The notes below the pieces were generated by a model. It saw only the letters and a program-made list of their open reading frames with translations. It made no database searches and was not told the DNA's origin. A stretch of DNA of 64,000 bases from assembly GCF_003515775.1 (NCBI RefSeq), contig NZ_QWEI01000003.1, forward strand, positions 274,881 through 338,880. The letters run 5' to 3'. Origin of the DNA: Ureibacillus yapensis (lineage in GTDB: Bacteria; Bacillota; Bacilli; Bacillales_A; Planococcaceae). Shown here piece by piece: positions 47,601-55,262 of this stretch (positions are counted from its first letter, which is position 1; the number at the start of each line of letters is the position of its first letter). A program made the position numbers and the translations under genes.

Positions 47601-48295
47601 GGCTCAACACCCCAAGCTGTAAAGGATTGATGCACGGATTGTTTGAAGTCTTCAAATGATAATTCATTTTCTTTATGTTTATCGATTTGATTAACGATTA
47701 AATATACATTCGGATTATATTTCATCAGTTGTTTTGTGAATTGGAAATTTAATTCCGATTGAACATGATTATAGTCCATCGTATAAAAAACAACATCTGC
47801 AATATGAAGGGCCGACTCAGTGGACATTGCATGCGCATCATCCGTCGAATCTACTCCTGGCGTATCCATTACAGTAACACCGATTGGAAGCGATGAATCG
47901 CGGTGGCCGATTTCAATTTGGGAAACCAATTGTCCGTTTTTGCTTAACTCTTTGACCGTTTTAAAATCATAGCCTGCTTCAAACTTCACAGGTTTCGCGT
48001 GATTCATATAAACGATTGCATAATCCTCAGGTGATTTATGCACTTTTACAATGTTTGCACTGGTAGGAATCGGGCTGGCAGCAAGAATGTCTTCGCCTGA
48101 TAATGCATTAATCATACTCGATTTTCCAGCTGAGAAATGACCAGCAAATCCGATTACATATTCTTTTTGCAGGAGCTTTCTTGCAAAAAGATGAAGTTTC
48201 TCCATTCGTTCCGTATCATTATGTTTTTGGTAGATTATGTATTGAACAGCAGATTGCTGTAGTAGATTGTCTAATTTATCCTCAAAAGAACTCAT
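44672..48295 (-). CDS. dynA: Two-headed bacterial dynamin (DynA/YpbR)
   Basis: About 1207 residues: two complete dynamin-like units in one chain. The first GTPase loop is GFAGHFSAGKSSMINAL near residue 57, with G3 in DTPGVDST; the second loop is ALFGAFSAGKSSFSNAL near residue 635, with DTPGADS. Each is followed by long helical stalk regions. The layout equals B. subtilis DynA (about 1193), which fuses membranes and protects against phage and membrane damage. ATG at 48295 is chosen; a TTG 9 nt upstream is too close to AAAGGGG. It is cotranscribed with the sulfurtransferase. Confidence 0.9.
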   Translation of the reverse strand: MSSFEDKLDNLLQQSAVQYIIYQKHNDTERMEKLHLFARKLLQKEYVIGFAGHFSAGKSSMINALSGEDILAASPIPTSANIVKVHKSPEDYAIVYMNHAKPVKFEAGYDFKTVKELSKNGQLVSQIEIGHRDSSLPIGVTVMDTPGVDSTDDAHAMSTESALHIADVVFYTMDYNHVQSELNFQFTKQLMKYNPNVYLIVNQIDKHKENELSFEDFKQSVHQSFTAWGVEPKGIFFTSLRDFDHPYNDFETVKKIVMDSMNHWQEQLLSTAENTLRKLQNEHLTYLDEEAESLQQQYENVLSMEEWENRQDLLDQFEKLQLQTEMFSAENWNESFKERRKELLENAAIIPADFREKLRAYLESMQEGFKVGGLFTAKKKTEEEKKRRKEEVFEQYKIILQSQIIGHLKLLMKQSLKEAGALTDERSGKIDALPFDVPFSLIEEQVKQGSLVTGDALLNFANRVAEATKRYFMEATEDWKDQQKEVLQEASQNFSAPVQAKLKVLNEKVEAIESISTLSTYKANAEREIVAAAKDTRSLAKQQYNQWQYDYEQALNEIRPFDPSMLLTEEAKTEEQQESIQQTTQPNQKGDEVVEAAIRTANAVKKVDGFQEVSQFLLKKVERLQKKDFTIALFGAFSAGKSSFSNALMGSKVLPVSPNPTTAAINKIRPVTKEHPHETADVKLKTAEQLLEDIKGSYEAIGLKINSLEEAFDRAQEGLAVQLSDERLNVHKSFIRAFSQGFKNYEAQLGQTIRVTRDEFERFVAEENRSCFVDNIDFYYDSPITRMGVTLVDTPGADSINARHTGVAFDYIRNADAILFITYYNHAFAKADREFLIQLGRVKDAFELDKMFFIVNAIDLATTPDEENDVKNYVKSELQRFGIRFPRLFGVSSLLALQEKVEDNVLNSGMEPFEEAFHHFLNEELAAIAIQALHEEVEKTQNRLADLIAQTEENLKRKDERLRELAELEQSIQKTYSEPSTNMLKADAKQELDELLYYVMQRVYYRYPDFFRESYNPSTFSSMPVQQALEHALKETIGALRFDFAQELRVTNFRLAQFIQKQIVERFKEEARALKEKNPSFSFITFELEEPTLLDFKGPFDDESKFASVKSYFKNAKSFFEKNEKEHLKAALEELTKPEAQVYMDVQKDQLTNWAANFIDQSAQAMNEYLLKQALQQIETERLLLEEVDRLETWKSIYNELQKAEVN

Positions 48296-48455
48296 TACAA
48301 ACAATGCCCCTTTGTCTTATTTTTGTCACAATTATATCTCTATCATGATTAAATAACAAATTCGGCAAAAAAGAAAGAATGAAAGGAGAATTTTTTCAAT
48401 ATATTTTTTATTCGAAAGAATTAAGGGAGAAATTCCGGGGAAAAAGGGGCGATTA

Positions 48456-48539
48456 TTAAGATTTTATTGTTCTCTTTAAAATATAAGTTCCTATCCCTGC
48501 ATAAATCACTATTGTAGCGCCAACAAAAATTGATAACAT
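48456..48539 (-). CDS. 27-residue membrane peptide under Fur control
   Basis: A short gene too small for normal calling. It reads MLSIFVGATIVIYAGIG, then TYILKRTIKS: one membrane helix of about 19 residues and a basic C-terminal tail. Translation signals are excellent: AGGAGGG with a 6-nt spacing to the ATG. Upstream lie a textbook sigma-A promoter and a perfect Fur box. It has no cysteine. Small Fur-controlled proteins exist in bacilli (FbpA, FbpB, FbpC work with the FsrA RNA), but I see no clear similarity to them. It sits 160 nt upstream of dynA on the same strand; no terminator is seen between. Confidence 0.75.
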   Translation of the reverse strand: MLSIFVGATIVIYAGIGTYILKRTIKS

Positions 48540-48556
48540 GTAAAACCCTCCTAGAA

Positions 48557-48571
48557 TGATAATCATTATCA
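48557..48571 (-). promoter_or_regulatory. Perfect Fur box (7-1-7)
   Basis: TGATAATCATTATCA is an exact palindrome of the Bacillus 7-1-7 type, located just downstream of the -10 box of the 27-residue peptide gene, overlapping the expected transcription start. Confidence 0.9.
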
Positions 48572-48574
48572 TTA

Positions 48575-48603
48575 ATTATAAGCCCTAAACAGTAAACACT
48601 CAA
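48575..48603 (-). promoter_or_regulatory. Sigma-A promoter of the membrane peptide gene
   Basis: On the minus strand TTGAGT (48603-48598), a 17-bp spacer, then TATAAT (48580-48575). The Fur box follows 4 bp after the -10. Confidence 0.8.
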
Positions 48604-48756
48604 GTTGAACTTGAAATTCTTCTTTAAATATTTTGGCTGCTTACCTTATTAAATCAAGAAAATGGGGCGTTGGATACATTATGGGAGTTTTTTACATGTA
48701 CTTTTGTACTAATGGCATGATAAGATGGAAAAAAACGTTAAAATGGGGTGTATTCT

Positions 48757-49212
48757 ATGGCAATATCACAGCATATACAGACAATTTTAAATGGATCAAT
48801 TACTTCATTGAAAAGCATCGTTCCAATGGAATTAAATATACAATCCCCTTCTATATTTACGGAACCGTATATTCAGCAAGAAATGGGTGTTTTGATCGGT
48901 CTGATCGGAGACATTAAAGGAAGAATCATTATAGATAGTACGTCGGAAACCTTTAGTTCAATTGGAGCCAGTATGTTTGGAATGCCTTTGGAAGGTGAAA
49001 TGCTGGAATCTTTTGCAGGAGAATTTGGAAATATGTTTGCAGGGAATTTATGCACACATGCAGGACAGCAAACACTGCATTTGGATATTACTCCCCCAAC
49101 GGTCATGGTTGGCAATACAAAGCTGTTTGGTTTTGAAAAGGCCTTTAAACTGCCAGCTGCAATTGAGGGTATAGGTTCAATATCCATTCTATTTACGATC
49201 GATGAAGAATAG
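48757..49212 (+). CDS. cheX: CheX-family chemotaxis phosphatase
   Basis: A 151-residue CheX/CheC-type protein. The active ExxN pattern is E-F-G-N in LESFAGEFGNMFAGNL near residue 90, which removes phosphate from CheY-P. It lacks the second CheC motif, as expected for CheX. The ATG at 48757 follows GGGGTG by 8 nt. It is alone here, away from the main chemotaxis operon; B. subtilis itself has CheC and FliY but no CheX. Confidence 0.82.
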   Translation: MAISQHIQTILNGSITSLKSIVPMELNIQSPSIFTEPYIQQEMGVLIGLIGDIKGRIIIDSTSETFSSIGASMFGMPLEGEMLESFAGEFGNMFAGNLCTHAGQQTLHLDITPPTVMVGNTKLFGFEKAFKLPAAIEGIGSISILFTIDEE

Positions 49213-49283
49213 AAGCAGCTTCTTGCTGACTACATGACACTTACATAACTGATTCTCTTTATATTAAATACATAAATGCCAGT

Positions 49284-49320
49284 AACACGCTAATCTTTTT
49301 GGTTGGCGTGTTTTTATTTT
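49284..49320 (+). terminator. Terminator of cheX
   Basis: A stem AACACGC/GCGTGTT extended by wobble pairs (49284-49295 with 49301-49312), followed by TTTATTTTTTT. Confidence 0.75.
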
Positions 49321-49409
49321 TTTCTTAATTCGGAAACAAACAAACTGAATATAAGGAACTAGCCAGTTGTCATACCTTTCACATTAAGTTCACATTTGTA
49401 CTGTATATG

Positions 49410-49452
49410 TGTGATTTTTATCACATCTCAATATATTTTTTTTATATATGAT
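49410..49452 (+). promoter_or_regulatory. Fnr box and class II promoter of the ba3 oxidase operon
   Basis: TGTGATTTTTATCACA (49410-49425) is a perfect TGTGA-N6-TCACA Fnr/Crp-type box. TATGAT at 49447-49452 is placed so that the box is centred at -41.5 from a start near 49459, the classical activator position. Confidence 0.75.
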
Positions 49453-49502
49453 TTGTTTATGAAATACATAATATTTATTTCTTACATTTAGGAGGGAGAG
49501 TC

Positions 49503-49628
49503 ATGGCAAACCACAAAAAAACGTCAGATGATAGTTTAAAAGGGACTCTTTATGCGACTTTTGGTATTGGTATCATTATCATCATCGTTTGGGCACTTTG
49601 CTTCAATTTATTTATTGATCGATTTTAA
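49503..49628 (+). CDS. Cytochrome ba3 oxidase subunit IIa
   Basis: A 41-residue single-helix protein (GTLYATFGIGIIIIIVWALCFNLFI after a short polar N-terminus). In ba3 oxidases a short subunit IIa supplies the helix missing from subunit II. It stands directly before subunit II with AGGAGG 7 nt before its ATG, and is too short for usual ORF thresholds. Confidence 0.78.
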   Translation: MANHKKTSDDSLKGTLYATFGIGIIIIIVWALCFNLFIDRF

Positions 49629-49657
49629 AGAATCTTATCCTTTAGGAGGAAACACCC

Positions 49658-50158
49658 ATGCACATACACAAGTATGAAAAATGGTGGCTTGTATTCGGTA
49701 CAGGTACACTCATAGCATTTTTGATTATTATTGGTGTGAGCGCATTCCATTCTGGCACACATCCAAACAATTCAAAATGGACGCTTGACTATGAAAAAGT
49801 CGATGAAACCGCTCCGTTCGATAACCCAGGCGTTCATAAAGTGGAAGGAAAAGACTGGGATTACGAAGTTGTTTTAGTTGCATCCGCATTTAGTTACAAT
49901 CCGACGGAAATCGAAATTCCTGTCGGTTCAAAAGTTCGATTCATTGCTACTACGAAAGACGTTATTCATGGCTTCGAGGTTGCAGGCACAAATATTAATA
50001 TGATGCTGGAACCCGGCTATGTTTCGGAACAAATTACAACAGTTGACCAAGTTGGCGAATTTACAATCGTCTGCAATGAATATTGTGGTGTTGGCCACGC
50101 AATGATGTATTCTACTTTAAAGGTGGTGGAAGCTGATGACAACAGCAGTCACAAGTAA
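49658..50158 (+). CDS. cbaB: Cytochrome ba3 oxidase subunit II
   Basis: A 166-residue CuA subunit with one N-terminal membrane helix (about 10-30) and an outer cupredoxin domain. CuA ligands are in C139-NEY-C143-GVGHAMM (H147, M150) plus the histidine of VIHGFEV. It accepts electrons from cytochrome c and passes them to subunit I. AGGAGG precedes the ATG. The gene overlaps subunit I by 23 nt. Confidence 0.9.
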   Translation: MHIHKYEKWWLVFGTGTLIAFLIIIGVSAFHSGTHPNNSKWTLDYEKVDETAPFDNPGVHKVEGKDWDYEVVLVASAFSYNPTEIEIPVGSKVRFIATTKDVIHGFEVAGTNINMMLEPGYVSEQITTVDQVGEFTIVCNEYCGVGHAMMYSTLKVVEADDNSSHK

Positions 50159-51851
50159 AGAAGTAAAGCAACCAAAATTACAAAAAGCAAAAAATTCTAT
50201 CGAAAATGAAAAAATAATCAAAGTTGATCGCAAAGATGCAAAATTAGCTTTGGCACATATGTACGTTGCATTCGGAGCTCTTTTATTAGGAGGCCTTGCA
50301 GGTCTTTTACAAGTATTTGTTCGTTCCGGTGCATTTCAGTTGCCATTCGGCATTGGCTATTATCAAGTTTTAACTGTTCATGGTGTATTATTGGGTCTTA
50401 TTCTAACTACTTATTTCATCATGGGCTTCCAATTTGCAGCCGTTAGCCGTACTGCAGGCCCCCTTTCCAATACTCAACGCAAATTAGGCTGGATTGGTTT
50501 CTGGGTAATGACGATCGGTACTGTAGCAGCTGCTGCCATGGTCCTTTTAAACGAAGCATCTGTTCTTTATACTTTTTATGCCCCGCTTCAAGCGCACTGG
50601 ATTTTCTATGCTGGTTTGGCGTTGGTGGTAGTAGGGTCCTGGATTGAAGGACTGTCTCAAATTTTACGTTATGCTCAGTGGCGTAAAGAAAACAAGGGGC
50701 AAACTTCCCCACTGCTTACATTTATGGCTGTCGTAAATAACTTAATGTGGTTTGTAGCCACTTTAGGTGTGGCAATTGAAGTTTTATTCCAATTGCTTCC
50801 TTGGTCTTTAGGTTTGGTCGAACGAATCGATGTTTTATTATCACGAACTTTATTCTGGTATTTTGGTCATGCACTTGTATATTTCTGGTTATTGCCTGCT
50901 TATATGGTTTGGTACGTGGTAATTCCTAAAGTGATCGGCGGAAAACTTTTCTCTGATTCACTGGCTCGTTTATCGTTTATGCTATTCTTATTATTCTCCA
51001 TTCCAGTTGGTGTTCACCATCAATTAACTGAACCGGGGATTGATGGATTCTGGAAGTTCCTGCAAGTTGTGTTAACTTTCTTTGTGATTGTTCCATCTTT
51101 AATGACGGCGTTCTCCATGTTTGCGACTTTTGAATTGCGGGGGCGCGAACTTGGCGGTAAAGGTGCGATGGGTTGGTTTAAGCGATTACCATGGAAAGAT
51201 TGCCGTTTCTTGGTTCCATTTATCGGGATGATTGCATTTATCCCAGGTGGCGCCGGAGGTATTGTCAACGCTTCCTATCAAATGAACCAATTGATTCACA
51301 ACACAATCTGGGTTACCGGCCACTTCCATTTAACAGTGGCAACAGCAGTGGTTTTAACTTATTTTGGCGCAGCTTTCTGGTTGATTCCACATTTGACTGG
51401 ACGTAAATTAACAAGCAAGATGAATAGCATGGCCAATACATCTGGTATTTTATGGGCAGTTGGTATGTTCATTATGTCAGGTGCCATGCACATCGCCGGG
51501 TTGCTTGGTGCACCTCGTCGTTCTGAATATTCGACTTATGGTGGATCTGAACAAGCAGCTGAATGGATTTCCTATCAAATTGCCCAAGCAATTGGTGGTA
51601 CGATCTTATTTATCTCCATCTTGGTAATTATCGGCGTTGTTATTAATCTTTTATGGTTTGCTCCTAAAGGGGAAGAAGAATTCCCAGTGGCCGAAGCTGC
51701 TCCTGGAGGCGGCAAAACGCCTGCAATCCTAGAGAACTTCAAAGTTTGGGGCGTTATTTTAGCAGCGTTAATCATCATTGCATATACAATACCGATTTTC
51801 GAAATCATCACAAACTCCCCTGTTGGTTCAACAGGATTTAAACTTTGGTAA
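50136..51851 (+). CDS. cbaA: Cytochrome ba3 oxidase subunit I
   Basis: A 571-residue haem-copper oxidase catalytic subunit (B family) with about 13 helices. Conserved parts: LTVHGVLLGLI with a haem histidine, the copper-site region WYFGHALVYFWLLPAYMVWY, HHQLTEPGI, and TGHFHLTVATAVVLTYF with the pair of histidines of the two haems. It reduces oxygen to water and pumps protons; B-family enzymes have high oxygen affinity. This fits the Fnr box upstream. It ends the operon. Confidence 0.92.
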   Translation: MTTAVTSKEVKQPKLQKAKNSIENEKIIKVDRKDAKLALAHMYVAFGALLLGGLAGLLQVFVRSGAFQLPFGIGYYQVLTVHGVLLGLILTTYFIMGFQFAAVSRTAGPLSNTQRKLGWIGFWVMTIGTVAAAAMVLLNEASVLYTFYAPLQAHWIFYAGLALVVVGSWIEGLSQILRYAQWRKENKGQTSPLLTFMAVVNNLMWFVATLGVAIEVLFQLLPWSLGLVERIDVLLSRTLFWYFGHALVYFWLLPAYMVWYVVIPKVIGGKLFSDSLARLSFMLFLLFSIPVGVHHQLTEPGIDGFWKFLQVVLTFFVIVPSLMTAFSMFATFELRGRELGGKGAMGWFKRLPWKDCRFLVPFIGMIAFIPGGAGGIVNASYQMNQLIHNTIWVTGHFHLTVATAVVLTYFGAAFWLIPHLTGRKLTSKMNSMANTSGILWAVGMFIMSGAMHIAGLLGAPRRSEYSTYGGSEQAAEWISYQIAQAIGGTILFISILVIIGVVINLLWFAPKGEEEFPVAEAAPGGGKTPAILENFKVWGVILAALIIIAYTIPIFEIITNSPVGSTGFKLW

Positions 51852-51860
51852 TATACAAAA

Positions 51861-51895
51861 GGCTGACCCATTCTGTTTGGGCCAGCCATTTTTTG
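51861..51895 (+). terminator. Terminator of the ba3 oxidase operon
   Basis: A 10-bp stem with one mismatch (51861-51870 with 51878-51887), then ATTTTTTG. Confidence 0.85.
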
Positions 51896-51930
51896 TCCGT
51901 TTCTGACGGTTTTCTTCTTTTATTAAGACT

Positions 51931-53406
51931 TTATACGAATGTCTCGACCAACTGCTTTTTATCAATTTTCCCAACAGGTGTTTTAGGCAATTCCTCTACA
52001 AAAAATAGTTTCTTGGGGACTTTATACGAACCTAGTTGTTCACGGCAAAGATTTTGAATTTCACTCTTAATGTTTCCTGTATTCTCATGGGAGACAATAA
52101 AAGCCGCAACCACTTCTCCCCATTTTTCATCTTTTAAACCAACAACCGCCACTTCTTTTACACTTGGGTGGCTAATTATACATTGCTCCACCTCGAGTGG
52201 ATAAACATTTTCGCCCCCTGTTATTATCATATCTTTTGTACGCCCTACAATGTAGAAATCGCCATCTTGGTCTTGCTTCGCCAGATCCCCTGTTTTTAGC
52301 CAGCCGTCTTGGATTGCCTTCTTTGTTTCCTCGGGATTGTTCCAATATTTTGTAAACACATGCTTCCCTTTTATATAAAGCTCCCCTACTTCCTCGGCCT
52401 CACACTCTTTTCCATGTTGATTGATAAGTTTGATTGTATTAAACAGCATATTTTTTCCTACCGAGCCTACTTTTTTTGCAGCATTCTCCGGGGAAATATA
52501 AAAGTTATTCGGTCCTGCTTCGGTTAAGCCATACCCCTCTTTAAACTTCAAGCCCTTTTCTATAAAGTGGCGGTAAATCGTTTTAGGGCAAGGGGCGCCC
52601 CCGGATAAGAATACTTTTACGGAAGGAAAGGATGCGTTCTTAAAATAGTCCGTTTCAATCATGCTCTGGTACATGGTAGGCACAAATAACGAAATGGTCG
52701 TTTGGTAATCATTCACGGCGCGAATGGCTTCCTCCGCATGGAATTGATTTCCAATCACTACGGTACCGCCCATCATTAAGATCGGAAGGGATAACGCATT
52801 CAATCCGCCTGTATGAAAAAGCGGCATATAATTCAGCGTACAATCTTCTTCATTTAAGTTCCAGCTGATTGCCGTATTAATGGCGTTCCAATTTACTGCT
52901 TCAAAAGACAAAAGCACTCCTTTTGGTTTTCCAGTTGTACCGCCAGTATAAATCATCAACCATGGGTCTTCGGCACTCCATTCATTCGTCTTTTCAAACT
53001 CTATTGGTGCTGGTTGAAGATTATCGACAATCTTGAATGGTTGCTTGCCAAAAATCTCTCGCCCTAATGAATGGAACCGCTCGTCAGTAATTAAAATGGA
53101 AGGTTGGCAATCATCTAGAATGACGCTTAATTCCGCGCTGCTTAATCGCCAGTTTAAGGGAACATAAATATAGCCGCCTAACCCGCAAGCAAATAAAATC
53201 GGAAATATATCAATACAATTTTCCGCCAGTAAAGCGATACGATCGCCCTTGTTTAACCCTCGATTCTTTAAGAAAGCCCACCACTTTAAACACTCTTTTG
53301 AAAGTTGTTCATAACTCCACTTTCTTTTTGAAGGAATATCGATGAGCGCTATATTGCAAGGAGTCAATGAGGTTCTATTCAATATCCATGATTGTTCATT
53401 CAGCAA
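51931..53406 (-). CDS. Acyl-CoA synthetase (AMP-binding family)
   Basis: A 491-residue ligase that activates a carboxylic acid with ATP and CoA. Blocks: MIYTGGTTGKPKGVLL (P-loop) near residue 163, YGLTEAGP near residue 295, GWLKTGDLAK and GRTKDMIITGGENVYPLEVE, and the CoA-site lysine in TPVGKIDKK at the end. Substrate length cannot be told. It starts with TTG, 7 nt after GGGAGGG, 16 nt after the SDR stop, and is the last gene of the Liv-linked operon. Confidence 0.88.
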   Translation of the reverse strand: MLNEQSWILNRTSLTPCNIALIDIPSKRKWSYEQLSKECLKWWAFLKNRGLNKGDRIALLAENCIDIFPILFACGLGGYIYVPLNWRLSSAELSVILDDCQPSILITDERFHSLGREIFGKQPFKIVDNLQPAPIEFEKTNEWSAEDPWLMIYTGGTTGKPKGVLLSFEAVNWNAINTAISWNLNEEDCTLNYMPLFHTGGLNALSLPILMMGGTVVIGNQFHAEEAIRAVNDYQTTISLFVPTMYQSMIETDYFKNASFPSVKVFLSGGAPCPKTIYRHFIEKGLKFKEGYGLTEAGPNNFYISPENAAKKVGSVGKNMLFNTIKLINQHGKECEAEEVGELYIKGKHVFTKYWNNPEETKKAIQDGWLKTGDLAKQDQDGDFYIVGRTKDMIITGGENVYPLEVEQCIISHPSVKEVAVVGLKDEKWGEVVAAFIVSHENTGNIKSEIQNLCREQLGSYKVPKKLFFVEELPKTPVGKIDKKQLVETFV

Positions 53407-53422
53407 CAGATATCCCTCCCAC

Positions 53423-54163
53423 TTACATCATAATTCCACCATCTACGTGCAAGACGTGGCCGGTGATATAACTGGATTCATCGGATGCTAGGAAGAGGTA
53501 TGCATTTGCAATATCCTCCACTTCTCCCAATCTTGGGAGACTAACAATCGACTCCATGTGTTGAATGACTTTTTCCGGCATTTTCTCGACCATCGCCGTT
53601 TTTGTAAAACCTGGTGCAACGGCATTTACGTTAATTCCTTTTCTGCCCAGTTCCTTGGCCCATGTTTTTGTCATCCCGATGACCGCCGCTTTTGTTGCAG
53701 AATAATTTGTTTGGCCTATATTGCCATAAACACCGCTGACAGAGGAAGTATTGATAACTTTCCCATAACCATTTGCGATCATATGAGGCACAATGGCTTG
53801 CGTACAGTTAAACACTCCTTTTAAATTAACGTCGATTACACGATCAAAATCTTCTGCCGTCATTTTGACAAGCATGGCGTCTTTTGTCGTACCAGCATTA
53901 TTAATCAAAATATCGATTTTCCCATAATGCTCCAAAACTCCCTTGACCATTTGTTGGACGCTATCTCCATCACTCACATCCAACTGAATAAACATGGCAT
54001 CTTTACCATCTGCTTTTAAGGTGTTTTCCAGTTCTCTGCCGCTAGATTGATCATAGTCCGCTATGACCACTTTTGCTCCTTGCTTTAGAAACAATTCACA
54101 AGCAGCCTTGCCGATTCCATTCGCTCCCCCAGTTATGATCGCTACCTTATCCTGAAGCCGCAT
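53423..54163 (-). CDS. Short-chain dehydrogenase (FabG/3-hydroxyacyl type)
   Basis: A 246-residue NAD(P)-dependent SDR. The cofactor loop is GGANGIGKAA near residue 14, NNAG follows near residue 90, the catalytic serine is in SSVSGVYG, and the tyrosine and lysine are in YSATKAAVIG. It closely resembles FabG-like 3-oxoacyl or acetoacetyl-CoA reductases. AGGAG is 9 nt before the ATG at 54163. A dispersed structured repeat sits in the 200-nt gap upstream, inside the operon. Confidence 0.88.
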   Translation of the reverse strand: MRLQDKVAIITGGANGIGKAACELFLKQGAKVVIADYDQSSGRELENTLKADGKDAMFIQLDVSDGDSVQQMVKGVLEHYGKIDILINNAGTTKDAMLVKMTAEDFDRVIDVNLKGVFNCTQAIVPHMIANGYGKVINTSSVSGVYGNIGQTNYSATKAAVIGMTKTWAKELGRKGINVNAVAPGFTKTAMVEKMPEKVIQHMESIVSLPRLGEVEDIANAYLFLASDESSYITGHVLHVDGGIMM

Positions 54164-54185
54164 CTTCAACCACTCCTATTCTCAT

Positions 54186-54279
54186 TATCAAATACGCCTT
54201 GGCGTATTTCTGTCCAGATTTTTTCGAGCAAGCTCGAAAAGATTCCTTTAAAAATCTGTGACATCCGCCGGAGGCTTTT
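54186..54279. repeat. Structured dispersed repeat, short copy
   Basis: It matches 30610-30704 over about 90 bp, with TACGCC/GGCGTA and TTTTCGAGC/GCTCGAAAA hairpins, plus outer pairing CAGATTTTT with AAAAATCTG. It lies between the alpha/beta hydrolase and SDR genes of the operon. Confidence 0.8.
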
Positions 54280-54362
54280 AACTTAATTCAGTGGAAATTT
54301 AACGCAAAAGGAATTGATTAAATTTTTCCATTTAAATCAACCCTTATAGAAGTGGAATACTT

Positions 54363-55262
54363 CTATTGAGTTAAAAAACTTTCAATTACTTTGGTTAATT
54401 GCTCCAAATCATCAACTAGTGGAGAATGGCCACAAGAATCAAGCTGAATGGATTTTGCCCTACCTCCAAAGTCTTCGATTATTTCTTGTGTCATGGCAAA
54501 TGTTACAACACGGTCTCTTTCTCCATACAAATTTAATACCGGAACTTGGATTAGGTCCACCTCCCCCGTTCCTTTAGCAGCTTCATTATCTAAATGACTT
54601 ATATTAAATGTATTTAAGACATGGTAAATATCTGCCAAATTTCGTTGCGTCAACATATCATCGACATATTCGTCATAGCGCTTTTCATCAGGTTGGTTAT
54701 GTGTGTATATGACAGCATTCCACACAGCTTTTAAGCCTTCTCTATTTTTCATGTCATATAATGTTTGCATGGGAATCGTTTTCCCGGTGTCATTTTCAAT
54801 TTCTTCAATTGTCGTGAAACGCCCGGAAAAATCTGCAGTTCCATCCTCACTTGTTTTATAAATCGGATAGCCTCGAGTCGAAGCGGAAGCCAGCAGTATT
54901 AATTTGCTGCAAAGGTTAGGGTAATCAATGCAAAACTGCATTCCGATTGCTCCACCCGTTGACCATCCAATAATATGAAGATCCTTTATATTCAATAAAT
55001 CTACGAAGCTTTTAAGATCATCGCTGAAATCTTTGATATGATGAACTCTCGCGTGATAAGTAGATTGTCCAAACCCTCTTAGATCCGGCGCAATCACTGT
55101 ATACTCTGGACTTAACTTTTCCATCAATACGTCCCAATGCTTAGAGGAGGTCATATTTCCATGAATCAGCAAAATAAGTTTTTCTCCTCCTGGACGTATA
55201 CGATAGGAGAGAGTTTCTCCATTGAGCAATTCTACAAACGATAAACGTTCACTTACTGTCAT
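54363..55262 (-). CDS. Alpha/beta hydrolase
   Basis: A serine hydrolase of 299 residues with a GWSTGG nucleophile elbow, an acid in LYGERDRVVTF and a histidine in SCGHSPLVDD. An oxyanion-region block LIHGNMTSSKHW is also typical. No signal peptide, so it acts in the cytoplasm on an ester, lactone or amide. ATG at 55262 is 7 nt after AGGAGG and shares ATGA with the stop of the KASIII gene. Confidence 0.86.
   Translation of the reverse strand: MTVSERLSFVELLNGETLSYRIRPGGEKLILLIHGNMTSSKHWDVLMEKLSPEYTVIAPDLRGFGQSTYHARVHHIKDFSDDLKSFVDLLNIKDLHIIGWSTGGAIGMQFCIDYPNLCSKLILLASASTRGYPIYKTSEDGTADFSGRFTTIEEIENDTGKTIPMQTLYDMKNREGLKAVWNAVIYTHNQPDEKRYDEYVDDMLTQRNLADIYHVLNTFNISHLDNEAAKGTGEVDLIQVPVLNLYGERDRVVTFAMTQEIIEDFGGRAKSIQLDSCGHSPLVDDLEQLTKVIESFLTQ

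Noticed and set aside
48421..48603. 60-codon frame on the minus strand
   Set aside because: It has no ribosome site and covers the Fur box and promoter; the 27-codon frame inside has a perfect ribosome site and a membrane helix.
48633..48917. 94-codon frame before cheX
   Set aside because: It runs into cheX in another frame and is AT-driven with no ribosome site.
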